Shown here piece after piece: positions 18,272 through 26,246 of a DNA stretch of 47,000 bases. Source of the DNA: an uncultured Alistipes sp. (lineage in GTDB: Bacteria; Bacteroidota; Bacteroidia; Bacteroidales; Rikenellaceae); contig CAOJSG010000011.1 in the NCBI GenBank assembly GCA_948442615.1, positions 1 through 47,000 of the forward strand, read 5' to 3'. The first letter of the stretch is position 1, and each line of letters starts with the position of its first letter. The translations under genes were made by a program, and so were the position numbers. Below the pieces are notes generated by a model. It ran no database searches. It saw only the letters and a program-made list of their open reading frames with translations, and had not been told where the DNA came from.

Positions 18272-19918
18272 ATGATACGCATTTTCTTCGTGTTCGTGCT
18301 GGGGCTGAGTGCCCTGTGCGGTGCGGCCCGCGAACGGCGCAGCCGCATCGCGTGGGATGTCCCGACCTGCGTGCGGCTCTTCGCGCACGGCAACTATTCG
18401 CGGATGATCGAAACCCGTTCGGGCGAGCTGATCGCCGTGACGGACGGCGGCGGCGTATGGCTCGCGCGCTCGTGCGACGGCGGCCGTACGTGGAGCGAGC
18501 AGCGTCTGGTCGTACCGAACACGCCGACGCACGACATGGCCGTGCCCGATCTGATGGAGTGCCGCGACGGCTCGCTGCTGCTGTGTTACAATCCGCGCGC
18601 GGCGCACGACAATGCCGATCCGGCCCGGCGTTTCGGCATCCGCGTACGGCGGTCGGAGGATGGCGGCCGTACGTGGAGCGACGAGATCTTCGTGCACGAT
18701 GCCGGACACCGCTTTGGCGACGGGTGCTGGGAGCCGTCGGCCGTGCAGCTGCCCGACGGCGAAATCCGCCTCTTTTTCGCCGACGAGGGGGAGTTCCCCC
18801 GCTCCGACGAGCAGTCGATCGGGATGTGCCGCTCGCGCGACGGCGGCCGTACGTGGAGCGCAGCCGAGCGTGCGGCGTTCCGCCCGGGGTTCCGCGACGG
18901 CATGCCGGTTCCGGGACTGCTCGAAGAGCGGCGCCGGGTGCTCGTGGCGATCGAGGACAACGGCTATTCCCATCATATGAACCATTTCCAACCGACGGTG
19001 TTGCGCATGCCGTGGCGCCGGTGTCGGACCGCGATCGGTGCGCGGTCGCGGCGGCGTACGTATCCGTTCGTCCGGCGCATGGAGGCCGCCGCGACGGCCG
19101 GAGCGCCCTACCTGCGGCGTGCGGCGACGGGCGAGTGGCTGCTTTCGTGGCAGGGCAATGCCGGGCGCCGGCAGCCGCTGCTGGCGGACGGTTTCAAACC
19201 GGGCGAGGTCGGGGCGCTGCGGATGCAGGTGGCGATGGGGGATCGCTCCGGCCGGAATTTCGGGTGCGTCTCCGCTCCGTTCGACGGTTTCGCCCGCCCC
19301 GGGGCCGACCCGGCCGAGCGGCTGCACGATTATTACGGAAACTGGAATGCGTTGTGCGCTACGCGCGACGGCGGGGTGTGGGCTCTGTCTGCGACCGACC
19401 GGTTCGGCTCTCATGCGTGTATGGCCGTCAAGGGGTGGCTGTTGCACGATTTCGCGCCGCGCCGCTGTGCCGGCGATCCGTTTCCGGCCGAAGAGGCACT
19501 CGCGGCGCCCGATTTGGCGGTCGCGCCGCGGGCGGATGCGGGGCTGTATCTGCGGACGGCGGCGGACGACCGGCAGCTCTACCTGCATGTGCGGATCGTG
19601 TGCGGCGACTCGATCCGATCGGGAATCGAAGCGGAAATCGATTTCGGACAGCGTTTCCGCGTGCGGATCGGGGAGTCGGAGGCGGTTTGCATGCGGGCGG
19701 GCGACGATGCGCCCTGCCAAACGGCTGCGGTGCGTCCGACGGACGACGGCTTTGTCGCCGAGGCGGCGATCGACCGCTGGCGGCTGAGACGCTGCGGCGT
19801 GCGGGGGCGGACGCCGGTTCAGGCGACGCTGCGGGTGCCGCAGGGCGATTCGGTCCGGACGTACCGGATCGTCGATACCGACGAGCATCCGCGGAGTTGG
19901 CTGCGGATCGATTTGTAG
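18272..19918 (+). CDS. Sialidase-fold glycosidase with C-terminal CBM9-like domain
   Basis: A 548-residue secreted protein. Three Asp-boxes (SCDGGRTWSE, SEDGGRTWSD, SRDGGRTWSA) mark a six-bladed sialidase-type propeller at residues 30-400. The usual YRIP motif is replaced by YSRMIE, which keeps the arginine, so sialic acid may not be the substrate; other sialidase-fold families act on arabinan or other sugars. Residues 425-548 look like a CBM9/DOMON-type beta-sandwich (LYLRTAADDRQLYLHVRI). The gene is third in the GH43 operon and ends before a strong terminator. The three boxes are almost identical at the DNA level as well. A furanoside-cutting role is inference from its neighbours. Confidence 0.75.
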   Translation: MIRIFFVFVLGLSALCGAARERRSRIAWDVPTCVRLFAHGNYSRMIETRSGELIAVTDGGGVWLARSCDGGRTWSEQRLVVPNTPTHDMAVPDLMECRDGSLLLCYNPRAAHDNADPARRFGIRVRRSEDGGRTWSDEIFVHDAGHRFGDGCWEPSAVQLPDGEIRLFFADEGEFPRSDEQSIGMCRSRDGGRTWSAAERAAFRPGFRDGMPVPGLLEERRRVLVAIEDNGYSHHMNHFQPTVLRMPWRRCRTAIGARSRRRTYPFVRRMEAAATAGAPYLRRAATGEWLLSWQGNAGRRQPLLADGFKPGEVGALRMQVAMGDRSGRNFGCVSAPFDGFARPGADPAERLHDYYGNWNALCATRDGGVWALSATDRFGSHACMAVKGWLLHDFAPRRCAGDPFPAEEALAAPDLAVAPRADAGLYLRTAADDRQLYLHVRIVCGDSIRSGIEAEIDFGQRFRVRIGESEAVCMRAGDDAPCQTAAVRPTDDGFVAEAAIDRWRLRRCGVRGRTPVQATLRVPQGDSVRTYRIVDTDEHPRSWLRIDL

Positions 19919-19937
19919 CGCGCCGGATCGAAAGACG

Positions 19938-19968
19938 AAGAGGCTGTCTGTCGGACAGCCTCTTTTTT
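19938..19968. terminator. Terminator of the GH43 operon
   Basis: An 11-base stem (AAGAGGCTGTC with GACAGCCTCTT, loop TGTCG) followed by more T residues. It lies 20 bases after the stop and before the convergent radical SAM gene. Confidence 0.9.
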
Positions 19969-20026
19969 CGCGCGGTTCGGGAACGGGGCGCCGGACCGGA
20001 GTGCGGTTGCGCCGGTCGTTCGGCGG

Positions 20027-21292
20027 TTACAGCAGCCCCATGCGGCGGCGCGCCCACGGCATGACGAATGCGGCGGGTTCTCCTGCGCGCAGCAGCTCGG
20101 CCATGCGGCGCATGTAGGGGTCGACGTGGCTGAAAAAGAGCCTGTATCCCTCGCAGAGCGTGTTAAGATGCTCCTCGCCCGAGGCCGTGCGGTCGAAGCG
20201 GTGCTGGGGGCATTCGCCCCGGCAGGCGAAATACCAGCGGCAGCGGCGGCACTCGGCGGGCAGGTCGTTGTGCTTGGCGGCACCGAATTCGCCCTGGCGC
20301 GACGCAGCGAAGGCCTCGACGAGCGTCGTGTCGGCCAGATTGCCCAGTCGGTACTCGGGAAAGACGAAGTGGTCGCACGAGTAGATGTCGCCGTTGTGCT
20401 CGACCACCAGCGAATCGCCGCACGTCTCGCAGAACGAGCAGAGCGGCGGGCGGATACCCACCCACTGGGCCAGTGACACGTCGAAGAGCTGCACGAAATA
20501 GTCGCCCACGTCGCTCAGCACCCAGTCGTCGAACACCTCGCACATGAACTCGCCGAAGCCGCGCGACGAGACCGACCATTCGGCCGGCCGGCTGCCGGGC
20601 GTGCCGGGCGCCACGATGCCCGGCCGGCCTCCGTGTGGCGGGTCGCAGACCTGCTCGACGACGGGCATGAACTGCATGTAGCGGCTGCCCAGCGATTTGA
20701 GAAAGCGGTATACCTCCCGTCCGCGGCCTTCGCTGTAGCGGTTGACGGTGGTCATGGTGTTGAATTCGACGCCGTGCCGTCGGAGCCTCTCCACGGCGGC
20801 CGCCACCCGTGCGAAGGTGGGGCGCCCGCCCTTGTCGCGGCGGCAGCGGTCGTGGATCGACGCGGGGCCGTCGAGCGAGATGCCTACCAGGAAGCGATTG
20901 TCGCGCAGAAACGCGCACCAGTCGTCGTCCAGCAGCGTGCCGTTGGTCTGCAATGCGTTTTCGATGCGTTTGCCGCCGGCATGGCGCTGCTGCAGCGCTA
21001 CGGCCCGGCGGAAGAAGTCGAGCCCGGCGAGCGTCGGCTCGCCGCCGTGCCAGACGAACGTCACCGTGTCGACCCGGTTGCCTTCGATGTACTGGCGGAT
21101 GTAGCGCTCGAGCAGCGCATCGTCCATCTGCGGTTCGATGCCCGCATAGATCGCCTCCTTGTCCAGATAGTAGCAGTAGGCGCAATCGAGGTTGCAGCGC
21201 GATCCGACGGGTTTGACCATCGTCGCGAAGGCGCTCGGTGTCTGGCGTCGGGCCAGCTCGTCGAAGGTGTAGTAGCGTTGTTTGCGGCTCAT
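20027..21292 (-). CDS. Radical SAM/SPASM protein, anaerobic sulfatase-maturase type
   Basis: A 421-residue radical SAM enzyme. The [4Fe-4S]-SAM motif is CNLDCAYC (Cys33, Cys37, Cys40). The SPASM region has CSFCETCGDS, CDHFVF, and CRRCRWYFACRGECPQHR, as in anaerobic sulfatase-maturating enzymes. These turn a Cys or Ser of a sulfatase into formylglycine. HGGEPTLAG and LQTNGTLLDD are also standard. No sulfatase gene is in the window, so its target may be elsewhere or it may modify another protein. It is the second gene of an operon with the EEP gene, only four bases separating them. Confidence 0.9.
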   Translation of the reverse strand: MSRKQRYYTFDELARRQTPSAFATMVKPVGSRCNLDCAYCYYLDKEAIYAGIEPQMDDALLERYIRQYIEGNRVDTVTFVWHGGEPTLAGLDFFRRAVALQQRHAGGKRIENALQTNGTLLDDDWCAFLRDNRFLVGISLDGPASIHDRCRRDKGGRPTFARVAAAVERLRRHGVEFNTMTTVNRYSEGRGREVYRFLKSLGSRYMQFMPVVEQVCDPPHGGRPGIVAPGTPGSRPAEWSVSSRGFGEFMCEVFDDWVLSDVGDYFVQLFDVSLAQWVGIRPPLCSFCETCGDSLVVEHNGDIYSCDHFVFPEYRLGNLADTTLVEAFAASRQGEFGAAKHNDLPAECRRCRWYFACRGECPQHRFDRTASGEEHLNTLCEGYRLFFSHVDPYMRRMAELLRAGEPAAFVMPWARRRMGLL

Positions 21293-21296
21293 GGGC

Positions 21297-22220
21297 TTAT
21301 CGGGCGAAGCCGAGTTTCACGACCACGGGGAAGTGGTCGGAGATGGCGCGCGCCCGATAGGAGCGCAGCCCGACCTCTTCGGGGAAGTTGCCCGAACGTA
21401 CCAGCTCCTCGCTCTCGGCGGTAGGCGTGCGGTAGGTGTCGGTCAGCACGCCGTAGCGGACGACGCGGAACGAGGGCGAGACGAACACGTGGTCGATGCG
21501 GCTGTCGGTGAGCCGGTCGACGTGGAAGTCGTTGAACGTGCCGTTGGGGGCGAACCGCTTCGCGGCCGTTTCGTAAGAGTCCGCGAGTACGCCCGAGTCG
21601 GTGAATGTCGTGTAGATGGTGTCGTGCTGGTCGACGTTGAAGTCGCCCGTCAGGATGACGGACTCGTCGGGGGCGCAGAACGAGCGGATCTTTTCGACGA
21701 CCAGTTCGGCGCTCTTTTCGCGGGCCTTTTTGCCGATGTGGTCCATGTGCAGGTTGAAGAACCAGAAGCGGCGGCCGGTCCGGCGGTCGAGGAAACGGCC
21801 CCAGGTGCAGATGCGCGGCAGCGCGGCGTCCCATCCCACGGTGGGGCGGTCGCTCTGCTCCGAGAGCCAGAAGTGTCCGGAGTCGAGGCGCTCGAACCGC
21901 TCTTTCTTATAGAATATCGGCGCGTACTCGCCCCGGGTCTTGCCGTCGTCGCGGCCCACGCCGACGAAATCGTAGTCGGTCAGCCGGGCGCACATGTCGA
22001 GCAGCTGGGGGTGGAGCACCTCCTGGGCGCCGAAGATGTCGAAACTTTCGAAGTCGATCAGTCCGCAGACGTAGGGACAGCGGCGTTCCCAGCCGTTGCC
22101 TTCGCGGTTGTCTTCGTCGTTCTGGTAGCGCACGTTGAACGAGGCGACGGTGAGGTCCTGCGCCGAAGCGCCGGCGACGCCGCACAGGATGGCGATGAAC
22201 AGGGTGAGCAGTCGTTTCAT
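21297..22220 (-). CDS. Secreted endonuclease/exonuclease/phosphatase family protein
   Basis: A 307-residue protein with a signal peptide (residues 1-20) and the EEP fold. The expected active-site motifs are present: FNVRYQND (Asn), GAQEV (Glu), NLHMDH (His), TGDFNVDQHD (Asp/Asn), DSRIDHVFVS and SDHFPV (His). Bacteroidota members with signal peptides are often annotated as phosphodiesterases or nucleases with unknown natural substrate. It is first in a two-gene minus-strand operon with the radical SAM gene. A TACTTTTG box at 22324-22317 probably drives it. Confidence 0.9.
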   Translation of the reverse strand: MKRLLTLFIAILCGVAGASAQDLTVASFNVRYQNDEDNREGNGWERRCPYVCGLIDFESFDIFGAQEVLHPQLLDMCARLTDYDFVGVGRDDGKTRGEYAPIFYKKERFERLDSGHFWLSEQSDRPTVGWDAALPRICTWGRFLDRRTGRRFWFFNLHMDHIGKKAREKSAELVVEKIRSFCAPDESVILTGDFNVDQHDTIYTTFTDSGVLADSYETAAKRFAPNGTFNDFHVDRLTDSRIDHVFVSPSFRVVRYGVLTDTYRTPTAESEELVRSGNFPEEVGLRSYRARAISDHFPVVVKLGFAR

Positions 22221-22316
22221 AAGGCAAGCAAATCGTTATGGGTCTGCGGGCGGGGTCTGCCGTACGGCGTAGACCGTCCCGGAGAGCCGCTCCGCAGAGC
22301 GGTGGTTAGTATGTTA

Positions 22317-22324
22317 CAAAAGTA
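22317..22324 (-). promoter_or_regulatory. -7 box of the EEP/radical SAM operon
   Basis: On the minus strand TACTTTTG fits TAnnTTTG, about 95 bases before the ATG. No TTTG box at the usual distance was seen. Confidence 0.5.
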
Positions 22325-22428
22325 ATGAATTTTTTCGGAAATCCCGCCGATCCGTGTCCGCCGCATCCGCGGTCGGAGCCTGTCGGCGAGGCCGCTTCCG
22401 GCTCCGCGCGGGCTTGAAAACCGAATTG

Positions 22429-22448
22429 TTGCTAAAACGATTTAGTAA
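22429..22448. promoter_or_regulatory. LacI-type operator between divergent genes
   Basis: TTGCTAAAACGATTTAGTAA is palindromic around CG with two mismatched pairs. It lies between the EEP promoter and the GH116 promoter, about 130 bases from the second site at 22554, so a looped repressor complex is possible. Confidence 0.65.
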
Positions 22449-22553
22449 ATTTTATTGCGATCGAAAAAGGATTGTGTGCGATTCTATTGATGTGGTTTAC
22501 AGATAGTTGTTGATTCGTGTTTCTCGAATGTCGTTCGCGGAGCCGGGGTCGCG

Positions 22554-22589
22554 TGCGAGTAATTTGCTAAAAAGTTTTGCAAACTCGCA
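22554..22589. promoter_or_regulatory. Inverted repeat/operator overlapping the GH116 -33 box
   Basis: Nested arms TGCGAG/CTCGCA (22554-22559, 22584-22589) and TTTGC/GCAAA (22563-22567, 22579-22583) surround TAAAAAGTTTT. The inner part resembles the LacI-type sites but has an odd spacing and lacks the central CG. It covers the -33 box at 22576-22579. Confidence 0.55.
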
Positions 22590-22606
22590 TTTTTCGTCTA
22601 TATTTG
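22576..22606 (+). promoter_or_regulatory. Promoter of the GH116 gene
   Basis: TTTG (22576-22579), 19 bases, TATATTTG (22599-22606): a full Bacteroidota match. The transcript leader would be about 190 bases. Confidence 0.85.
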
Positions 22607-22803
22607 CACAGACCCGGGAGTTCGTCGAAGCGTCGGACTCGTGTAATTTCCCGAATATTCTTTTTGATTCCGTGCGATGGCTGGCGCATATTGCGCCGTG
22701 CAGGATTCGTGCATGTGTCGGTCGGGAAACGCGGCAGCAGGGTAGGTCGCGCAGCGATCGGAATGGAAACTTACGGAAACCCAAATACTTAACCTTGAAA
22801 CTT

Positions 22804-25341
22804 ATGAAGAAACGCAATCTGTTCTGGAGTTGTCTGCTCGCCGTGGCGGCCGTCGTGCCTGCGGGCCTCGTCGCCGCCGACCGCGAATACAACAGCCCTT
22901 ACGAAGGCAGCCGCCTCGACCATATCGCCTTCCCGATCGGCGGTCTGGGAAGCGGCATGTTCTGTTTCGAAGGGACCGGCGCCATTTCGAACATGTCGCT
23001 GCACCACTATCCCGATCTGTTCCACGAGCCGTGTACGTTTGCGGCGGTCTGCGTGAAAGGGGTGGAGAACGGGGCCAAGGTCCTGGAGGCCAACGTCCCC
23101 GAATACAAGAAGTTCGGCCGTCGCGACGGCGGAATGGGCGTGGGCGGCACGACGTGGGGCCTGCCCCGCTTCGACGAGGGCGTCTTTACGGCGCGCTTTC
23201 CCTTCGCCGAGCTGCGGTTGCGCGACGGCGATCTGCCTCTGGAGGTGACGATCACCGCCTGGAACCCCTTTATTCCCAACGACGAGGATAATTCGGGCCT
23301 GCCTGTGGCAGGCTTCGAGTACGCCTTTACCAACACCTCCGACGCGCCCGTCGAGGCGGTCTTCTCGTTCAATACGCGCAACTTCATGTACAAGACCAAT
23401 AAGGCGCTCTCGTCGGTGCAGCCCATGAAGAACGGCTTCGTGCTCAACCAGGAGGCGCCCGAGAACGAGCCCAACCTCGAGGGCCGGTTCGCCATCTATA
23501 CCGACGACGACCGCACGGTCGTGGACCACTGCTGGTTCCGCGGCGCGTGGTTCGATCCGCTGACGATGGCCTGGAACAAGGTCCGCAGCGGCGACATGAC
23601 GCCCGTCGCCCCCGGCGACGGCGCCCCGGGCGGTTCGCTCTACGTGCCCGTGGAGCTGAAGGCCGGCGAGACGAAGACCGTGCGCCTCTACATGGCTTGG
23701 TACGTGCCCCGTTCGTTCCACCGCATCGGTCCGGAGGCTTCGAACGAAGCGGACTTCGGGTCCTGCTACGACGAGGCGCTCTATAAGGATACGCCCCAAA
23801 AATACGAACCCTGGTACAGCCGCCGCTTCGCGTCGCTCGAGGAGGTGACGGCCTACTGGAGCGCCCGCTACGACGAGCTGAAAGGCCGTTCGGAGCGCTT
23901 CTCGAAGGCGTTCTACGACATGACCCTCCCGGCGGAGGTCGTCGAGGCCGTGGCGGCCAACCTGACGATCCTCAAGTCGGCGACCGTGATGCGTCAGCAC
24001 GACGGCCGCTTCTGGGTGTGGGAAGGCAGCGGCGACAGCTGGGGCAGCTGCCACGGTTCGTGCACCCATGTGTGGAACTACGCCCAGGCGGTGCCCCACC
24101 TCTTCCCGCGGATGGAGCGCTCGCTGCGCGAGACCGAATTCTTCGTCGATCAGAACACCGAGGGGCATCAGGTCTTCCGCGCCAATCTGCCCATTCGGCC
24201 CGTGCACCACGACTTCCATGCGGCCGCCGACGGCCAGCTGGGCGGGATCATCAAGGTCTACCGCGACTGGCGCATCTCGGGCGACGACGCCTGGATCCGC
24301 CGCATCTACCCGCAGCTGAAGCAGAGCCTCGACTACTGCATCCGCACGTGGGATCCGCGCGAGGCGGGTGCCCTCGAAGAGCCGCACCACAATACCTACG
24401 ACATCGAGTTCTGGGGCCCCGACGGCATGTGCACCAGCTTCTACGCCGGGGCGCTGAACAGCTTCGTCCAGATCGGCCGGGCGCTCAAGCAGGACGTGAA
24501 ACGCTACGAGAAACTGCTCGCCAAGAGCCGCGCCTACATGGAGGGTAAGCTCTGGAACGGCGAGTACTTCGTGCAGGACATCCGCTGGAAGGACCTCGAT
24601 GCGCAGGATCCCACCACGGCCATGACTTTCCACAGCACCTATTCGGCCGAAGCGCGGGCGATCCTGGAGAAGGAGGGGCCGAAATACCAGTACGGTACGG
24701 GCTGTATTTCGGACGGTATCCTGGGCTGCTGGATGTCGCTCGCGGCGGGCTTGGACGAGCCGATCGACCGCAGCAAGGTGAAGAGCCATCTGAATGCGGT
24801 CTATGCCTACAACCTCAGACACGACCTCACGGACCACGCCAATCCGCAGCGTCCGGGCTATGCGATGGGGCGCGAAGGCGGTCTGCTGCTGTGCAGCTGG
24901 CCCCGCGGCGGGAAACCCAGCCTGCCGTTCGTCTACAGCGACGAGGTGTGGACCGGAATCGAGTATCAGGTGGCTTCGCATCTGATCTTCGAGGGCGAGG
25001 TGGAGAAGGGCCTCGACATCGTCCGGACCTGCCGCGACCGCTATGACGGCCGGGTGCGCAATCCGTTCAACGAATACGAATGCGGCTCGTGGTATGCCCG
25101 CGCGATGGCCAGCTACGGGCTGATCCAGGCGCTGACGGGCGTGCGCTACGATGCGGTGGACAAGACGCTCTACATCGATTCGAAGGTGGGCGACGACTTC
25201 CGCTCGTTCCTTTCGACGGCATCCGGCTATGCGACCGTGGGGCTCGAGGCGGGCAAACCCTTCATCCGCGTGCATGAGGGTGCCATCGAGATCCGCAAGT
25301 GCGTCGTCTCCGGCCGGAAAATGGCGATCGCAGAATCCTGA
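22804..25341 (+). CDS. GH116 (DUF608-type) glycoside hydrolase
   Basis: An 845-residue secreted enzyme with a signal peptide (about residues 1-25). It has the N-terminal beta domain typical of GH116 (HIAFPIGGLGSGMFCFEG) and a C-terminal (alpha/alpha)6 domain. Conserved blocks are HHNTYDIEFWGPDG (Glu535) and GTGCISDGILGCW (Asp637, the likely acid/base by comparison with SSO1353 and GBA2). Which glutamate is the nucleophile I cannot settle. Family members are beta-glucosidases or glucosylceramidases, and one described actinobacterial GH116 is an exo-beta-D-arabinofuranosidase, which fits the other enzymes here. The chosen ATG gives the signal peptide; longer upstream codons are excluded because the promoter lies at 22599. 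Controlled by LacI-type sites. Confidence 0.9.
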   Translation: MKKRNLFWSCLLAVAAVVPAGLVAADREYNSPYEGSRLDHIAFPIGGLGSGMFCFEGTGAISNMSLHHYPDLFHEPCTFAAVCVKGVENGAKVLEANVPEYKKFGRRDGGMGVGGTTWGLPRFDEGVFTARFPFAELRLRDGDLPLEVTITAWNPFIPNDEDNSGLPVAGFEYAFTNTSDAPVEAVFSFNTRNFMYKTNKALSSVQPMKNGFVLNQEAPENEPNLEGRFAIYTDDDRTVVDHCWFRGAWFDPLTMAWNKVRSGDMTPVAPGDGAPGGSLYVPVELKAGETKTVRLYMAWYVPRSFHRIGPEASNEADFGSCYDEALYKDTPQKYEPWYSRRFASLEEVTAYWSARYDELKGRSERFSKAFYDMTLPAEVVEAVAANLTILKSATVMRQHDGRFWVWEGSGDSWGSCHGSCTHVWNYAQAVPHLFPRMERSLRETEFFVDQNTEGHQVFRANLPIRPVHHDFHAAADGQLGGIIKVYRDWRISGDDAWIRRIYPQLKQSLDYCIRTWDPREAGALEEPHHNTYDIEFWGPDGMCTSFYAGALNSFVQIGRALKQDVKRYEKLLAKSRAYMEGKLWNGEYFVQDIRWKDLDAQDPTTAMTFHSTYSAEARAILEKEGPKYQYGTGCISDGILGCWMSLAAGLDEPIDRSKVKSHLNAVYAYNLRHDLTDHANPQRPGYAMGREGGLLLCSWPRGGKPSLPFVYSDEVWTGIEYQVASHLIFEGEVEKGLDIVRTCRDRYDGRVRNPFNEYECGSWYARAMASYGLIQALTGVRYDAVDKTLYIDSKVGDDFRSFLSTASGYATVGLEAGKPFIRVHEGAIEIRKCVVSGRKMAIAES

Positions 25342-25477
25342 GTTTCTGCGCCTCTGCGCTCTGGCAGCCTCGGCTGCGGGCGCAGAGAGCGTGAAAACGC
25401 ATACGGATAACACGGCATACCGGTCGGTTAGTTGGGTTTGATACGTGCAGTCGGATGGTACTGGTGTGTCCGTGTCT

Positions 25478-25514
25478 GGCGGCGGTTCCCGAAGTCGGGA
25501 GCCGCCGCCTTTTT
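25478..25514 (+). terminator. Terminator after GH116
   Basis: A 13-base stem with one G-T pair (25478-25490 with 25497-25509, GGCGGCGGTTCCC) followed by TTTTT. A second, T-less hairpin lies closer to the stop at 25352-25387 (CTCTGCGC/GCGCAGAG). Confidence 0.8.
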
Positions 25515-26187
25515 GTCGGGGCGGAGCCGGCGGGCTGCGAGGTGGCGGAGGTGTTCCGGCTGCCGTTTCGGGATGGTCCGGACGGGCTGTCGCTGATTTG
25601 TCCGTCGAGATCTGCCTGCCGGGTTCCTTCCGCCGATTCGTCGTGCGGCTGTGCGGCTGCCGGTCTGCGCAAAGGCCGGGCCGCTGTGTCTGCGGGGCCG
25701 CGGGGGCAGTGACGGCCGGGCGTATCGGCTGCGGCGCCGTTTCCCGGGATCGGGTTTGGAAGAACTTCGCCCGCGGCTGCGGGCTTGTGTTGAGGAGCGC
25801 CCGGGTCGGATCGCTGTGTCGTGGAGCCGGGTGCTTGCGGAGAGACGGGTCGGCGGCGGTGCCGTGCGGCCGAGCGGCTGAGGCGGGCGGGGTAGCGGGG
25901 CGGATTGCTTGCGGCGCACCGGATTCGTTCGACGGGCGCAGGGAGTCCCGGGCGGGCGCTGCTCCGGATCGTCCGGGCAGAGGCCTGCGGATTGTCCGGA
26001 TGCGGGATTGTTTGTCCGGGAGTCGATGCGGTCGGGACGGAGCACTCCGACAGGCGGGTTTTGCGGCGAACGGAATTCAGCCCGTTCCGATCAGCTTTTC
26101 GCTCCGGGTTCTGCCCGATGCTATCGCGACGGCGGGAACGTTTCTTGAGACTTCGAGGCTGGCTCGGGCCGGCGCGGAGGACGGCTA
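25515..26187. other. Gene-free stretch of about 670 bases
   Basis: Nothing recognisable. Open frames on both strands have Gly/Arg/Ala/Cys-rich products without signal peptides, motifs or family likeness. It may be decayed coding DNA or a relic of rearrangement between the GH116 and GH172 genes. Confidence 0.5.
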
Positions 26188-26221
26188 AAAAGAGGGCCGA
26201 CGAATCCGTCGGCCCTCTTTT
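26188..26221. terminator. Bidirectional terminator after the GH172 gene
   Basis: A perfect 15-base stem (AAAAGAGGGCCGACG with its complement, loop AATC) with A/T runs at both ends. It lies 25 bases beyond the minus-strand GH172 stop. Confidence 0.9.
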
Positions 26222-26246
26222 CGGTTGCGCAGGTATGCGCGGAGGA

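Noticed and set aside
20027..21292. Radical SAM enzyme as the partner of the PqqD-like protein
   Set aside because: They are about 10 kb apart in different operons and the enzyme has the motifs of a sulfatase maturase; there is no positive evidence for a link.
25445..26188. 247-codon plus-strand open frame in the gap after GH116
   Set aside because: Gly/Arg/Cys-rich, no start signal or homology features, and competing frames on the other strand are equally long.
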